From contig CP103028.1 of NCBI GenBank assembly GCA_024752435.1, positions 186,001 through 250,000 on the forward strand: 64,000 bases of DNA, in the 5' to 3' direction. A program made the translations under genes and the position numbers. The notes below the pieces were generated by a model. The model was given only the letters and a program-made list of their open reading frames with translations, was not told where the DNA came from and did no database searches. Numbering within the stretch: the first letter of the stretch is position 1; each line of letters starts with the position of its first letter. This document shows, piece by piece, positions 48,049-59,801 of the stretch. The DNA comes from Allantophomopsis cytisporea. Lineage: Eukaryota; Ascomycota; Leotiomycetes; Phacidiales; Phacidiaceae.

Positions 48049-49716
48049 TCAAGCAGCAACAAAAGTAGCCCTCTTAACCTCCCTCCCCATCTCCTCCCTC
48101 CCCCCATTCGACACTTCGACCTCGGCCTTCCTCTTCTTCCCACGGGGCGCATCCATGCCCTCCGCCTCAACAACAACCTCACCACAAATCTCCTCAACCG
48201 GAACCTTAGTCTCAAAGACCTCCTTGCCATCGACCTCAGGGAAAGGCGTAAGCACCTTCTCGATATCGCCCCACCAGCTCTCGCCAAAGCGTCGATACCA
48301 GTCGACGGTAGTAGCGAGGCCCTTCTGGAAGGAGGTCGCCTGATCCCAGCCCAGCTCTCGCAGTTTCGTGCCGTCGACTGCGTAGCGGTGGTCGTTGAAG
48401 GGGCGGTCGTGCGTGTGCTTGATCCACTTGTGGAGTTCCTCCTGCGTCGAGTGCGGGATCTTGAGGAGTTCGAGCAGTTTGCTGCAGATGGTTAGGTTGG
48501 AGTGCTCGTCGTAAGAGCCCACGTTGTACACTTGGCCGATGGAGCCTTTGTGGAGGATCGTGTCGAAGGCGTCGGCGGCATCGCCTGCGTAGAGGTAGCG
48601 GCGGGTGTTGTGGCCCAGGCCGTGGAGGACGAGGGGTTGGCCGCGATTTAGCAGGCAGGTGAATTTGGGGATGATTTCTGTGGGAATTAGCTTTGTTGAT
48701 TGGCATACAGGGGAAGAACGTACTCTCTGGATATTGATGCGGTCCATAGACGTTGTTACTGCGCACAACAATAATCGGTAACTTGAAGCTCTTCGCATAA
48801 GAATGCACGAGCATCTCAGCCGCCGCCTTGGAAGCGGCGTACGGGTTGGTCGGCAGGAGTAGACTATCCTCCAACAGGTCCTTGGCATCATCCGGAACCT
48901 CGCCGTAGACCTCATCGGTGGATATATGGATGAATTTCTTAATGCCGCACTTCTTTGCGCTCTCCAGCAGGACGTGCGTGCCGTAGACATTGGTGTGCGT
49001 GAAGCCGTATGAGTTGCCGAAAGATAGGTCGACGTGTGACTGCGCTGCGAAATGGAAGACTGTGTCGACGTTGTAGCGCTCCATGCAATCCACCACCTCC
49101 ACTGGGTTCGTGATGTCCCCGTGGTAGAAGCTGAAGTTGCGCTTCCCGTTCAGTGCGCGTGTGTTGTTTAGTGAGGCACAGTAGTCCAGCTTGTCGAAGG
49201 AGATAATATTATAGGAATCCGGGTATTGGATTGTCAGGTGACGGACCAGCCAACAGGCACTGAGAGGAATTAGCCGCCATTGATATGTTTGTTGCAGACT
49301 TTAGAACTGTAGTGACGCTCCGCTGGCCCTCCGGGGGCCACTGCCGTGGAGGCTGACACCGTCTGATGTCCAGCTTTTGCTGCGATTTTCTGATAATGAA
49401 GACTATTCTACTTACATGAATCCTGCTCCGCCAGTAATCATGATATTCTTGACTTCTGGGAGTGGCTCGAACTTGGTTTTTCCAGTGAGAATTGGAGCAT
49501 CTTTCCAGATCCCAAAGTCCTCGAAAAATTTATTGGCGTCTCCATTGATGGATTCGCTGGGGGCTATTCAACAATATTTGTCAGGACCTTGTTCATCTGC
49601 TTCTATGGACTACATTCTTGTTTCAAAGAGGGCACGGTATGAATCAACGTACTTGGTGGATCGCGTGGATCACGTGTGTCGCTCCTGCTCATCTTACGAT
49701 TCATGCTGAAAGACAT
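48049..49716 (-). CDS. UDP-glucose 4,6-dehydratase (extended SDR)
   Basis: Converts UDP-glucose to UDP-4-keto-6-deoxyglucose, the first step to UDP-rhamnose-type sugars in fungi. Four exons: 49653-49716, 49416-49563, 48724-49259 and 48049-48677; introns 89, 156 and 46 bp; 458 residues. Splicing gives IMITGGAGFIACWLVRHLTI with the NAD-binding TGGAGFI at 65-71. The dehydratase pair Asp186-Glu187 sits in STDEVYG, and the catalytic Tyr211-x3-Lys215 in NPYAASK. The third junction restores YGPHQYPEKIIPKF. This matches the fungal rhamnose-pathway dehydratase known from Botrytis and Magnaporthe-type fungi. After the catalytic domain there is an extra, basic tail with GKKRKAEVE, which resembles a nuclear import signal. 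A dTDP-glucose enzyme is the alternative by homology, but fungi use UDP-glucose. The 3-epimerase/reductase partner is not in the window. Confidence 0.92.
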
Positions 49717-50691
49717 GGTGACAGATGTATGGGGTATCTCTTGGATGAAATGAACAGAAGAAGGAAAAGGAAAGTGAGCGGCCGTATATCGTATATATCT
49801 AAACTTTAGATGTTTTGAAAAAGAGAAAGGAAAAGAGGACGAATCGGAATCCAAAGTGCAGTAAGGACGAGTAGACGTGGAAGATGTCTAACTGCAGGTA
49901 CAGCCAAATTTGGGTATAAGATATGGACTTATTTTCAGGAGAGTCAGGAGTTCAACAGTCCGCGCAGCATCGACTAGATAACCGTTTGCAGAATTTCCGG
50001 AGGGAGTCAAGGTTCAGTGGCATATTGGGCATCTGGAGCTTTCATGCCGTATGCGGAGTGGATTTTTGGATAATCGAAGAAGGGATGAAAAGTGAGCGAG
50101 TGCGTTGGTATGTGGAATGTAGTGAGGATTGGCGTGGTCCAGAAATGTAGGAGATTTGAGCAATACGCAAGGCGTGGGCACCGAGCTGATTGCCTGGGGT
50201 CCGTATTATCGGTAAAGTTGGGCAGCTGAACGGCAGGAATAATAACGAGCGATATATCCCGTGTGGAATGAAAGCAACTGGTTTGTCTGAGGAGGAGGAG
50301 GTGGTGGTGATGGTGGTGGAGGAGGAAGAGGAGAATACTCTAATAGTAGCGGAATATTAGGATGGTTGAGTAAGGCGAATGAGAAGATAGGATGATGCCG
50401 AATGGAGTAAGGTATCGAGGAGCTTTAGGAGGGAATGAGGGCGAGGTAGTCTTGATTAGGTGAACAAGTGAATGTCGTTGAATAGGTAATGAAAGAGAAA
50501 GAGAACGAGAAAGAGAATATTGAGAGAAAGATGATTGGGTGGATATTGAGTGGAAGCGTTGCCGCGAGAGGTGAAGTGTGGAATTGTAAATAGAATAAGG
50601 TACAATGTATGTAGTGCGAGGAAGATGTACAATAATACAAGCGGAGGTTGTCGTTGTTGAATGTGATAGGATAAAATAGTATGGGATAAGG

Positions 50692-50746
50692 TAGGATAGG
50701 ATAGGATAGGATAGGATAGGATAGGATAGGATAGGATAAGATAGGA
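50692..50746. repeat. AGGAT pentanucleotide microsatellite
   Basis: About ten near-perfect units, flanked by degenerate GGATT/GGAAT units to about 50,780. Confidence 0.9.
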
Positions 50747-51029
50747 AGGGGATTGGATTGGATTGGAATGGAATGGATTGTATTGGAGTGAGATGTGGTT
50801 GGATATGATGCGCGATGTGATGCAGGTAGTAAGTAGTCAGGCGAGGTTTTGACTGTTTTGACTGTTTTGGTTGTTTTGACGTTCTGACGTTTTTAATGTA
50901 GGCTAAGGGACCTTGCTTATAGGTGGGTGGTGGTGTCGTGGTAGTTATGGTGGATGTGTCTATCGTTTATCTGGCTGGCATTTGTGTGGGTCCGGGTCTG
51001 GGCTGGGGCTGGGTCTGGCTTTGGGTATG

Positions 51030-51075
51030 GGACTGGGACTGGGACTGGGACTGGGATTGGGATTGGGACTGGGTC
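51030..51075. repeat. GGGACT hexanucleotide repeat
   Basis: Seven to eight units of GGGACT/GGGATT within a G-rich run from about 50,990. Confidence 0.85.
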
Positions 51076-51134
51076 ATAGTCTTTCTGCCTGGTCTGCCTT
51101 GGCTTTGGGGTTTCTGATCGAGATGGTGTGAGTA

Positions 51135-51210
51135 GTGTGCGTGTGCGTGTGTGTGTGCAAGGGCAGCGATGGAACTTTGACCAACTTTAACGAGAGAGAG
51201 AGAGAGGGAG
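51135..51210. repeat. GT-rich then GA-rich microsatellites
   Basis: A GTGTGC/GTGTGT run near 51,135-51,158 and a GA run near 51,191-51,207. Confidence 0.8.
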
Positions 51211-51811
51211 GGGGAGGGGGAAAGTGTGGGATGAGTGAGGCGGAAGTAAGGTGACGAATGAGACTGAATGACAAGTGATAGTGCCGAGAGAAAAAGAAGT
51301 GATTCCACTTGAGATGATGCAGAAATAATGAATGGCGTGTTGAAAGAGGCAAGGTTGGAAAAGGATAAGGAAAAAGGAAAGGTTGCAAAGGTATTAGTGC
51401 GGCTGATTTTGGTATTTGTGTTCGACTATGGGATTTGAGTGTTCCATATCCTGTAGAGGAGAGAAGGAAAAGAAGAGGATATGAGGATCTTGAACTGAGA
51501 AAATAAAGAATAAGAGGTGTCATGTGAAGGAAGAAAGGAGGAGGAAGAAAGGTTCGATAGAGAACGAGGAGACAAGAGAGGGAAAAGGGAAGGGAAGGGA
51601 AAGAAAAGAAAAGAATACCAGGGAATAAAGTAGATGGATATTCCTCTATTCTGTATGATGTTTCAAGATCCCTTTAAGGACGGGAGGGGTTGTTTGATGA
51701 GCATATTGTACGTAGATTCGGTATATTCTACGTAAATATGTCTGTATATGCCGTATTATATGTAAATGTGAACATCTGAAAGTGGGTAAGTAAGTATGAG
51801 AATGAGTGAGA

Positions 51812-51866
51812 GAATGAATAAATGAATAAATGAATAAGTGAATAAGTGAACAAATAAATAAATGAT
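51812..51866. repeat. AATG/AATA tetranucleotide repeat
   Basis: Imperfect AATGAATA and AGTGAATA units in series. Confidence 0.8.
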
Positions 51867-52008
51867 TGTGGAGTCTCCCGTCTCACTCTCACTCTCCGTC
51901 TCGTAGGAATGTAATAGATGTTTCTCTGTCTGTGTCATTTTTAGTGTGTAAATCCCACAACGGGAGGGATGTTCGGGTGTCTCAGGGAACGGACGGACGT
52001 TGGAAATT

Positions 52009-52048
52009 ATTTCGTTATTCGTTATTCGTTATTCGTTTATTCGTTATT
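52009..52048. repeat. TTATTCG heptanucleotide repeat
   Basis: Four to five imperfect units. Confidence 0.8.
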
Positions 52049-52996
52049 TGCTACTGACACTGACACATGCATCATCGTCATTGATTATTATTTGTTAATA
52101 CATAAGGTAGAGAGAGCCTCTCACTCATTCTTATATGCAAGGTACATTATATACATACATAAATACACCATCATCCTTGTGTTTGAATAATGCATAGGTG
52201 GTACTGCGTAATATGTGCAAGGGTGTGAATGAATGAGTGGGTAAGTGGCTAAGTGGGTAAGCACGTGAGAAGATCTAGATTGTAATATTTAACATATTAT
52301 TACATACATACATAATACACATATATAATTATACAGATGTCCATGATTTAATACATAGATATATAAATGTCCAATTTATATCTCACATTACATCTCATTG
52401 CACACGACACTACACTGCACTACACTGCACGGTACACTACACGCTGAACTCATGCTGAACTTCATTCACACTTCACACTTGATACTTAGCATTTAAGGAA
52501 TTAATTAGCCTACAAAGTGGAGTTGTGCGTCCTGTCCTCTTTACAACGGACGTGCTACGCTGCTAATTAGTGGAGGAGTGGAGAAGGCGGAGATCAAACA
52601 ACCACTCCAGATCCAGACCAGGAAGTTTTTAATGGCGATGACCATGGAAGAGGCATGAAGTGCCTTGCGAATCCACCCTCTTTTAATAGCGATTGACCAT
52701 CGTCACATTACGAAGGAATCAAAGGATCTGGTTCGTTTCTCACTCTACAACGATGTCATAGTCATGGGTAGGGTAAATTGGACGGAATGTTATACACGGT
52801 CAGTCGAATTGTTCCCCGGTATCAACCATCGAAGAAATAAATACTTTGTCAATGAAAACAATGCGGAATGTCCGAGGATGAAAATGTCACAGTCTAAGCA
52901 CATGATGATTATCTAGTTATTTATTTGTTGTTGATTTGTACTCGGATAATCAATAATCAATAACCAATCACCAGCGATAATAAATAAATAATAAAT

Positions 52997-53060
52997 TAAT
53001 GATGATGATGATGATAATGATGATAATGATAGTAATCATAACAATAACAATAATAAATAA
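52997..53060. repeat. GAT/AATA repeat tract
   Basis: A run of GAT and GATAAT units followed by AATAAC/AATAAT units. Confidence 0.75.
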
Positions 53061-54353
53061 TCATTTCCCTCATTTCACTCGCTCATCTCTCCGCCTTTCC
53101 CCCTCACTTTCCATCAACCTTACTTCTTTCTCTCCTCTCCGTCAACGTCCCTCGGTCAGCATTCAACGCCCTTAACCCCGGCTAGAGTCTAAAGGACATT
53201 TATTGTGGGTATCTTCATACATATTCCATGTCCCGTTGGACGCATTGGCCTTGACTACTCGAACTTCACCTTACTCGAACCTCGCCGACAGATCTTTTGT
53301 GCCTCCCTCTAACTCTAAGCAACCAAAACATCCGCTAAGTTTCTGGAATGCAAGCAGCAGTCCAACGAAACAAGCCCCCACACTCCGCCAACATGAATGT
53401 ATGCAGTACCTTACCATAACACTACTCTCCATCATAATGCATGTCTGACTACCCTCACTTACTCTCACTTCACTTATTTCCAGCTATTCTCTGCCATCAT
53501 CGAGCCTCGTCCCCAGCTGCAAAGCGCTATCTTATCTACCCATTGAAGCAGTAGAGAAAACAAACAAAAAAGAACACAATTCGCGCCTCACCCTCCCGAC
53601 CCGTGCCATCTCCCTACCTAATCCTGACAGCATCAAAGCTCCCCTCGCGCCTCTTAACCAGATCGATCTACAGCACAACATCCGGAACCAAACTTATCTG
53701 TCCATCAGCACTTCATAAAGCTAAAGCCAGAACATTTCCTATCGGCGAAAGCTGCAGCAAAGTCCAGATGGTAAGTAGGTGGTGGACAGCATCCATTCCT
53801 CAGCAGGAATCAGGTCCCTTGAAGACCAAGATGCTACGCTACGCTACTTGGTAGAGAAAAAACGAGCTACATGTCCAGTGTCCTATCTGCATCCTCACCT
53901 GCCGGCCGCCCTGATCAATTGGGTGGGTCTCTGAATGCTATCGTTTTCAGCCAGGGCGGGTTGATGGCACGTGAACTCTGAATGCCCTCGCTGCATCTCA
54001 CCTAGACATCTCACCTCCATGGCTGAGGGAGCAAGTCTTTCATCTCCACGCTTATGAGATGGGACATAGCTGGAATGTAGATCAACTGCTTCCGTCTCCT
54101 GACGAGTATTATTCATCATCTTGTACAGTGTCTTCCTATCACTTGTCTGGGAGATTGAAATCTCTCTCTCCCTTGTCTATACTTAGAGCTATACGAGGCG
54201 TTCTTGATACCCAGCTATCTCAACCAAATCTGGCTCTCCTCCACGTATTTCCTTCTTTCCTTGTATCCTGCCTTTCCTCTGTCCATATCTTCCTCGTCTC
54301 TCTACTTCTACCTCTCGACCCCAAACTGGATCTTTGAAACTTGTACTTCCAAG

Positions 54354-55705
54354 ATGTCAGACCGTCTAACCCGCTCAGCTTCTATAAGCTCCTCCTCTAC
54401 CCAAGCAGACGCCTACGACGACACGCTGGAGAAATTTCCAGAGTCGTACAGCAAAGAGCGTGATCTGGAAAATGGCAGCAGCGAGGCCGTGCCCGTGGTC
54501 GCCCAGAAGATTGTTGAGGCACCGGCGACCCTACGCAGTTCAGTGCTATGGATGATCGTGAATACGCTGGCAACGATCGGGATTGTACGTACTTCTCTCT
54601 CGACCTCTCCTAAACAACCAAATCGAACTCAACACCTTCAAACCCCCATACTAACACTTCCAGGTCTTCACAAACAAAGCAATCTTCTCCGATCCAGCTC
54701 TAAAACTGGCCCAATTGACATTCGCCTCCTTCCACTTCTTCATAACCTTCGGCACGCTCTACATGCTCTCCCGGCCCTCCTTCGCCTTTTTTGTGCCGCG
54801 CCGCGCGGCCCTGAAAGACATCATCCCACTGGCAATAGCGATGTCCCTAAACGTGATCCTCCCAAACCTCTCCCTGGCCTTCTCAACCGTGACCTTCTAC
54901 CAAGTAGCACGCATCCTCCTGACACCGTGCGTCGCCATGATGAACTACGTCCTCTACTCAGCAACGCTGCCCCGCGCAGCCGTCTACGCGCTCATCCCGG
55001 CGTGCGTGGGCGTCGGAATGGTGAGTTACTATGACTCGCTCCCGACCGCGGACGTGAATATCAAGACGACTTCGGGCCTCGGCGTCATGTTTGCGTTCTC
55101 GGGCATCTTTGCTAGTAGCCTGTATACCGTGTGGATCTCCAGCTATCATAAGAAACTTAATATGAATAGCATGCAGTTGCTGTTTAATCAGGCGCCTGTT
55201 AGTGCTGTGTTGCTGTTGTATGTCATTCCTTTCGTGGATACCTTCCCTGTTTGGGGTGAAGTGCCTGCTAATCGGTGGTTGATGATCTTGATGGTGAGTT
55301 TTCCTACCCCTTTGTACTTGTCTTTACTCGTCGAGCGGGTGTTTTGCTAAGCTGAGCTGAGCTGAGCTGAGCTAAATGATTACTGACGGTGTTTGTGCAT
55401 ATAGTCTGGCTTCTTCGCTTGCTTGATTAACATCTCGCAATTCTTTATTATTGCTCAGACCGGTCCTGTGTCCTCTACTGTTGTGGGCCATCTCAAGACG
55501 TGTAGTATTGTGTCACTTGGGTGGATGGCATCTGGCAGAGCGGTGGGTGATAAGAGCATTCTTGGAGTGTTCGTTGCAGTTGGGGGGATAATTTCGTAAG
55601 TCTCCTTCCTGCCCTACCAATACCACATAGTAGGAAATTATGCAGAGGGCTAATGCGCATAGGTATTCGGTCATCATGATCAAGCACAAGACCGGAGCAC
55701 GATGA
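54354..55705 (+). CDS. Drug/metabolite-superfamily transporter, triose-phosphate / nucleotide-sugar type (SLC35-like)
   Basis: Multi-pass membrane antiporter of the TPT/nucleotide-sugar transporter family, expected in Golgi or ER membranes. Exons: 54354-54584, 54664-55293, 55405-55595 and 55663-55705; introns 79, 111 and 67 bp; 364 residues. The start follows a CT-rich leader; the first 75 residues are a Ser-rich cytosolic tail. Splicing yields TLATIGIVFTNKAIFSDPAL, then LNVILPNLSLAFSTVTFYQV in the family's central helices. After the second intron come INISQFFIIAQTGPVSSTVV and GHLKTCSIVSLGW, the TPT signature. The C-terminus ends MIKHKTGAR. About ten hydrophobic segments fit the family. The substrate is not predictable; a UDP-sugar is attractive given the UDP-glucose dehydratase 4.6 kb away, but that is inference. 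Confidence 0.88.
55351..55373. repeat. GCTGA pentanucleotide repeat inside an intron
   Basis: Four and a half GCTGA units inside the second intron of the transporter gene. Confidence 0.85.
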
Positions 55706-55844
55706 ATGAAGTCACGAGAAATGAAACGAGAAGAACAGATATGAGGATACCTAGTTAACTGCTTATACAACCTACGACCCAATTAATAAAAATCCCATTC
55801 TCTACTCTAGCTCCCTCAGTCATCATCAATCGCCCTTCAACTCC

Positions 55845-57094
55845 CTACTCTCTGCTCCCCTTCCCACCCTCCCTCGCAACCCTCCGCCTCTCAACCTCCT
55901 CCTCAAGCCACCTCCAGAAAGAAGTAGGCCGCCCCTCCAAAACTCCCCTCCAAGCGTCTGTCCCCCTAACCCCCTCCAAGAAACCCCCCAACTCCACTGG
56001 CACAAGCTCCCTATACCCGCACTCCTGCAACCGCGCGATAAACAGCGCCGTGTGCGCGTCCAGCGCGGTCCCGCCGATGTCTGCACCGAATATCCAGGGC
56101 GAGGTGATGGAGTACGTAGTGTGCAGCGCGGCGATGGTGGAGAGGAGAGATTGGGCGGCTGCTATAGCGGATGCGAGGGCTGGGGGGGAGACGCTTTTAC
56201 GGTAGGTTTGCTGATGGCTGCGGGGGGGGTTAGTGGATTGGAGAGTTGGGAATGATGGGGGAAGTGGGGGAGGAAGTTGGGTGCTGTGGGGTAGATGTGA
56301 AATGAAACATAACTGAATATGAATATATTGAATTACAATGTATCAAAGCATAGTAAACCCGGAGAAGATAGAGAGTGCCATGCAAGAAAGCGACTATATC
56401 GTATCAAAGGAATATTCAATCAAGGCCATGTAAGGCAAGTCACGCGGTCGACACCCACGTACAAAATAGACTCACAGCTTCCGCTTCGCGATCAGCGCCT
56501 CCCTATACGCCGCGCTCCACCCCGGCTTCGCGATCAGAGCGTCCAGATCGTCGCATGGGACGCCGGTGCTCTCGTACTCGGCCGGGTCGGGGATGGAGAG
56601 GGAGAGGAACTCGATGTCGTGCATGGCGGTTAGCAGGCGGGTGATTTCTGCGCTGTGGCGTGCGGGGAGCAGATTTGGGGAGTGGGCGGCTAGGAGGAGG
56701 GTTATTTCCAGGGTTGATGTTAGGGGGTTTGGACCGCCGGTGAGGGTTGGGACCTGGGGATGTCAGGATTGGGCGGTTGTGAGTGGGAAGTGAGAAGTGC
56801 AGAGGGAGGCATTGAGAGAGCATGTGTGAGAGCAAGTGTGAGGGCATGTATGAGGGTTGGGCTGGTTGATGGGATTGTGGGAGGGGGATGCGGTACCTGG
56901 CCTTTGGGATTGATGTTCAACATGTACTCTTCTGAGAGATTTTCGGGGTCATGGCGGAATAATTCGACGTGCTTGAGTGTTATTTCTGGTGAGGGTGTGG
57001 TTCGTAAAGCTATTGTGAGGCGGACCATGAGGGAGCGGATGGAGAAAGGTGAGTGGTGAAGGGTATATTGTGGGGCAGATATTGAATCTGACAT
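55845..57094 (-). CDS. Glutathione S-transferase-like protein
   Basis: Cytosolic GST-fold protein, expected to conjugate or bind glutathione. Exons: 56897-57094, 56476-56753 and 55845-56217; introns 143, 258 and 143-type spacing checked by phase (the third exon joins after GTGAGT...CCGCAG); 282 residues. N-terminus YTLHHSPFSIRSLMVRLTIA is the thioredoxin-fold start with a Ser in the position often catalytic. The first junction gives INPKGQVPTLTGGPNPLTST, the cis-proline VP that binds the glutathione backbone. The C-terminal all-helical domain includes TSPWIFGADIGGTALDAHTA and the Asp cap motif. The terminal helix ends in a charged Arg/Glu-rich stretch. It converges on the transporter gene (140 bp between stops). 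Substrate unknown; the long C-terminal domain is somewhat unlike classical GSTs. Confidence 0.8.
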
Positions 57095-57306
57095 ATTGAA
57101 GAATGTATTACGCAAATAAGATCTTGCTATTGTTGTTATTCTCAATAAAAAGTTAAAGATTTATATCGTATAATAAGAGTTATCGATTACTTGTGATGCC
57201 GCTTCATGTTATCATCATAAGGTACTGCGCCGCATATGAAAATAGATGACTAAGACAACCCATGTCCTTCTCAATTGCAGAATACCAAACCATAAATACA
57301 CCCACC

Positions 57307-58673
57307 TTACCACGGCCTCAAATTTTGGAAAACTCTCTGCTTGACCTCTTCCTCATTCATATATCCATCCTCCCCCAAATAGCCCTCTTCATCTTTTCCA
57401 AATTCGCCCATCTCCCCCTCATCATCCGCCTCCCTCCTCCAGAGCGAATTACACTCCCCCGGCACAAACTTCGCAGCATCCATCCCCAGCGTCATTTTAA
57501 CCTCGGGACAATAAGCCCAAATATGATTTCGCTTCTCGTTCGTCCCCCAGATCGGCCCGTGAAGCGTATTCCCGCTCCAGCCCGTGTGGAAGCCCATGGG
57601 TTCGTAGAATCCCTCACGATAGTCATCAATCCCCTTTATCCAGGAGCCTTTCAGAGGAGTAGAAGCATCGCCCTCTACATGCTCTGTATCTCCATGTAGT
57701 TGCTCGCCCGAGAAGGTCAGAGAGAGGGTCCCATTTGCTAATCTTGCGCCTAGGGAATGTTAGTCTTATTGATCGGCTGTTGCGTCGCAAATGCATAGTG
57801 AAGATGGCAATTGAGTGAATGAGATGAAAACTTACCAGGACGATGACCAAGCCGATACATGAGCCACACATCTTCTGGCTCTGTATTGGGAACTCTCGTC
57901 TGTGCCTTCAAGACCTCAATGATAGAGCTTACGCGCCTCAAGCTTAAACCACCATTTCCCCCAAATCGATCATTCGTTTCCCACGGGGCACCCACCCAAT
58001 CATACTCTAAGAAATCATCCAAATTCTGCTTACTATTCGCACACAGGATACTATCAGTCTGAAAAACGAGCAAATGCTCCGCAGGCGCAAGTAACGTCTC
58101 GTAAAGCCAGAGATTCGTCATAAAGCGCGAGATAGCTTCTTGAGAATTTGTCGACATATTGGATGGCACGTACGTGAGGTCCAGCTTGCCGGCCTCCACT
58201 TGAGCTTGAATGGCGGTGGATACATTGATGGAGCGGACTGACTCCACAGAGCCCATGAAACGGAACCGCCAGTCGGGGGGCACAACAGCCATGAAGTGAA
58301 GTAAAAGCGGTGCCAAGATGGGATTTGCGCGCGTCTCGACAAGCAGAGCTACTTTGGTTGCATTGTAGGGCGAATGCTTTTCCTGGCCATAGTCGATGTG
58401 GATTGATGGGATGGCAGGGTGCGGGATGGGCGGGGCGGAGGATGGATAGAATATGACGAGGAGGGTGCTGTTGATGTTAGATACTATTCTACTCGTGATG
58501 TGATGATATTGATAGCTTTGGTGTTCTCAGATTTGGACTTACAACGCCATAATAAGGCTCAGAATCGCCCGCATAACTCGAGAGGTATTTTGCCATAGCG
58601 CTGAGCATAGAGTGAGCACATCCTCGATAGTGACATCGCCATTCGACCGCCCGATCGCAACGGGCGCAGACAT
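57307..58673 (-). CDS. DUF5672 type II membrane protein, tandem copy A (glycosyltransferase-like)
   Basis: Fungal DUF5672 family; biochemical role not established, but the fold region resembles a glycosyltransferase. Exons: 58543-58673, 57836-58467 and 57307-57749; introns 75 and 86 bp; 401 residues. A short cytosolic tail precedes one helix (about residues 34-50, MRAILSLIMAFTLLVIFYP), so the protein is probably a Golgi/ER type II protein. The core reads HFMAVVPPDWRFRFMGSVES, LLVFQTDSILCANSKQNLDD (an acidic TDS triplet where nucleotide-sugar enzymes carry DxD) and FLEYDWVGAPWETNDRFGGN then GGLSLRR. The second junction gives YRLGHRPGARLANGT. It lies 1.1 kb from paralogue B on the same strand. 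Confidence 0.85.
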
Positions 58674-59801
58674 CTTGTGCGATGATGTTTGAAGAAGATA
58701 ATGTACTAGGTGAATTATCTACACTTTACCCAAACACTCAACACGAGATTTAGAAATCCATATGCTCCTGTCAACCTTTACTGAGAGCTGACATGGTCAC
58801 CTACCCGCCGTCGACATAACACCTACACAGGAATGCCAGATATCCCTGATGAAGAAGCAATGGACGAAACGGGCAGGATTTCACGCCCTCACATGTCCTG
58901 CATGCCAATCTGCTGCACACCTCGCTGCGCAGCATACCAGTACCTCATGTTGTATTATCCGCCCAACTTTCTCATAGGTTTTGTTCCTCTCCAGGGAGTA
59001 AGTCAGTGTTGATCATCAGCAAGAATGCACGCAAAACAAATCCTCTCGCTGCTTTTAACTCTACTTTTATTGCTAATGAGAGATGTTGCACGCCTAGCAG
59101 CGGGATGGAGCGCTGTCGTTTGCATCCCTTTCGGCGACTAGTGAAGCTTACTTAAGGGAGGAGTAGAATGAAGGGTAGGTGTTTATGCAGGGCAGATCGT
59201 GCAAGCTACCTTGCAGCAAGTATTTTTGACTACTACAGTGAAGTAATCGATGAGGTTATCTGTGATTGTTTAATATATTAATTAATATTTAGGAGGGGTG
59301 AGAATACTGGAATTTGAAGTTGATTGTTAAGGGATGGATATCGGTTCCTGACTTGAGATGTTGCGGGCGCGCGGGATGCAGATCAACGTCGAATTATCCT
59401 GAAGCCTGCTGTGATTACGAAGAGGCGTTGGAGATTGCGGCTGAGAATTCAGTGAGGCTGCAAACATATAGTGTGGCTACTACATGGGGTTTCAGACTTA
59501 ATCTGGTTGAGATGCAGATGAGTTGAGATATTAATGTTAATGTTAGTGTGGACATGATAATGCGGTATGGAGAGGGGGTGGTATATCCAGCAGCCACGAT
59601 TAATATACTTGTGTCTGCAACGAACTGAAGTCTGATAATAATATACGTCGAAGTGACATCCATAACTGACGGTATTTCAACACCAAACTCGTGATGCTCA
59701 ATTTCTGAAAACCCAGCATTGATAAGTTATTCACCAAATAATCACTAATATGCATATACATTCTATCCGTAAAACATCACAATCATTAACATCAGTTCTC
59801 A
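58674..59801. other. Intergenic region between the two DUF5672 genes
   Basis: Promoter of copy A and 3' flank of copy B. The frame at 59314-59526 has no support. Confidence 0.5.

Larger units (their letters stand above)
49717..54353. other. Gene desert rich in microsatellites
   Basis: About 4.6 kb with no supported gene. From 50,270 to 53,050 it is crowded with simple repeats (GGA/GGT, AGGAT, GGGACT, GT, GA, AATG, ATTCG, TACA/CACTG, GAT). The long frames at 50,913-51,308 arise from these repeats. The last few hundred bases are CT-rich and look like the leader of the transporter gene at 54,354. Confidence 0.6.

Noticed and set aside
50913..51308. Frames encoding WD- or GLGL-repeats and QS-repeats
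   Set aside because: They are translations of the GGGACT/GGGATT microsatellite in three frames, not genes.
52665..52916. 83-codon plus-strand frame
   Set aside because: No ATG start, no domain, in a repeat-rich gene desert.
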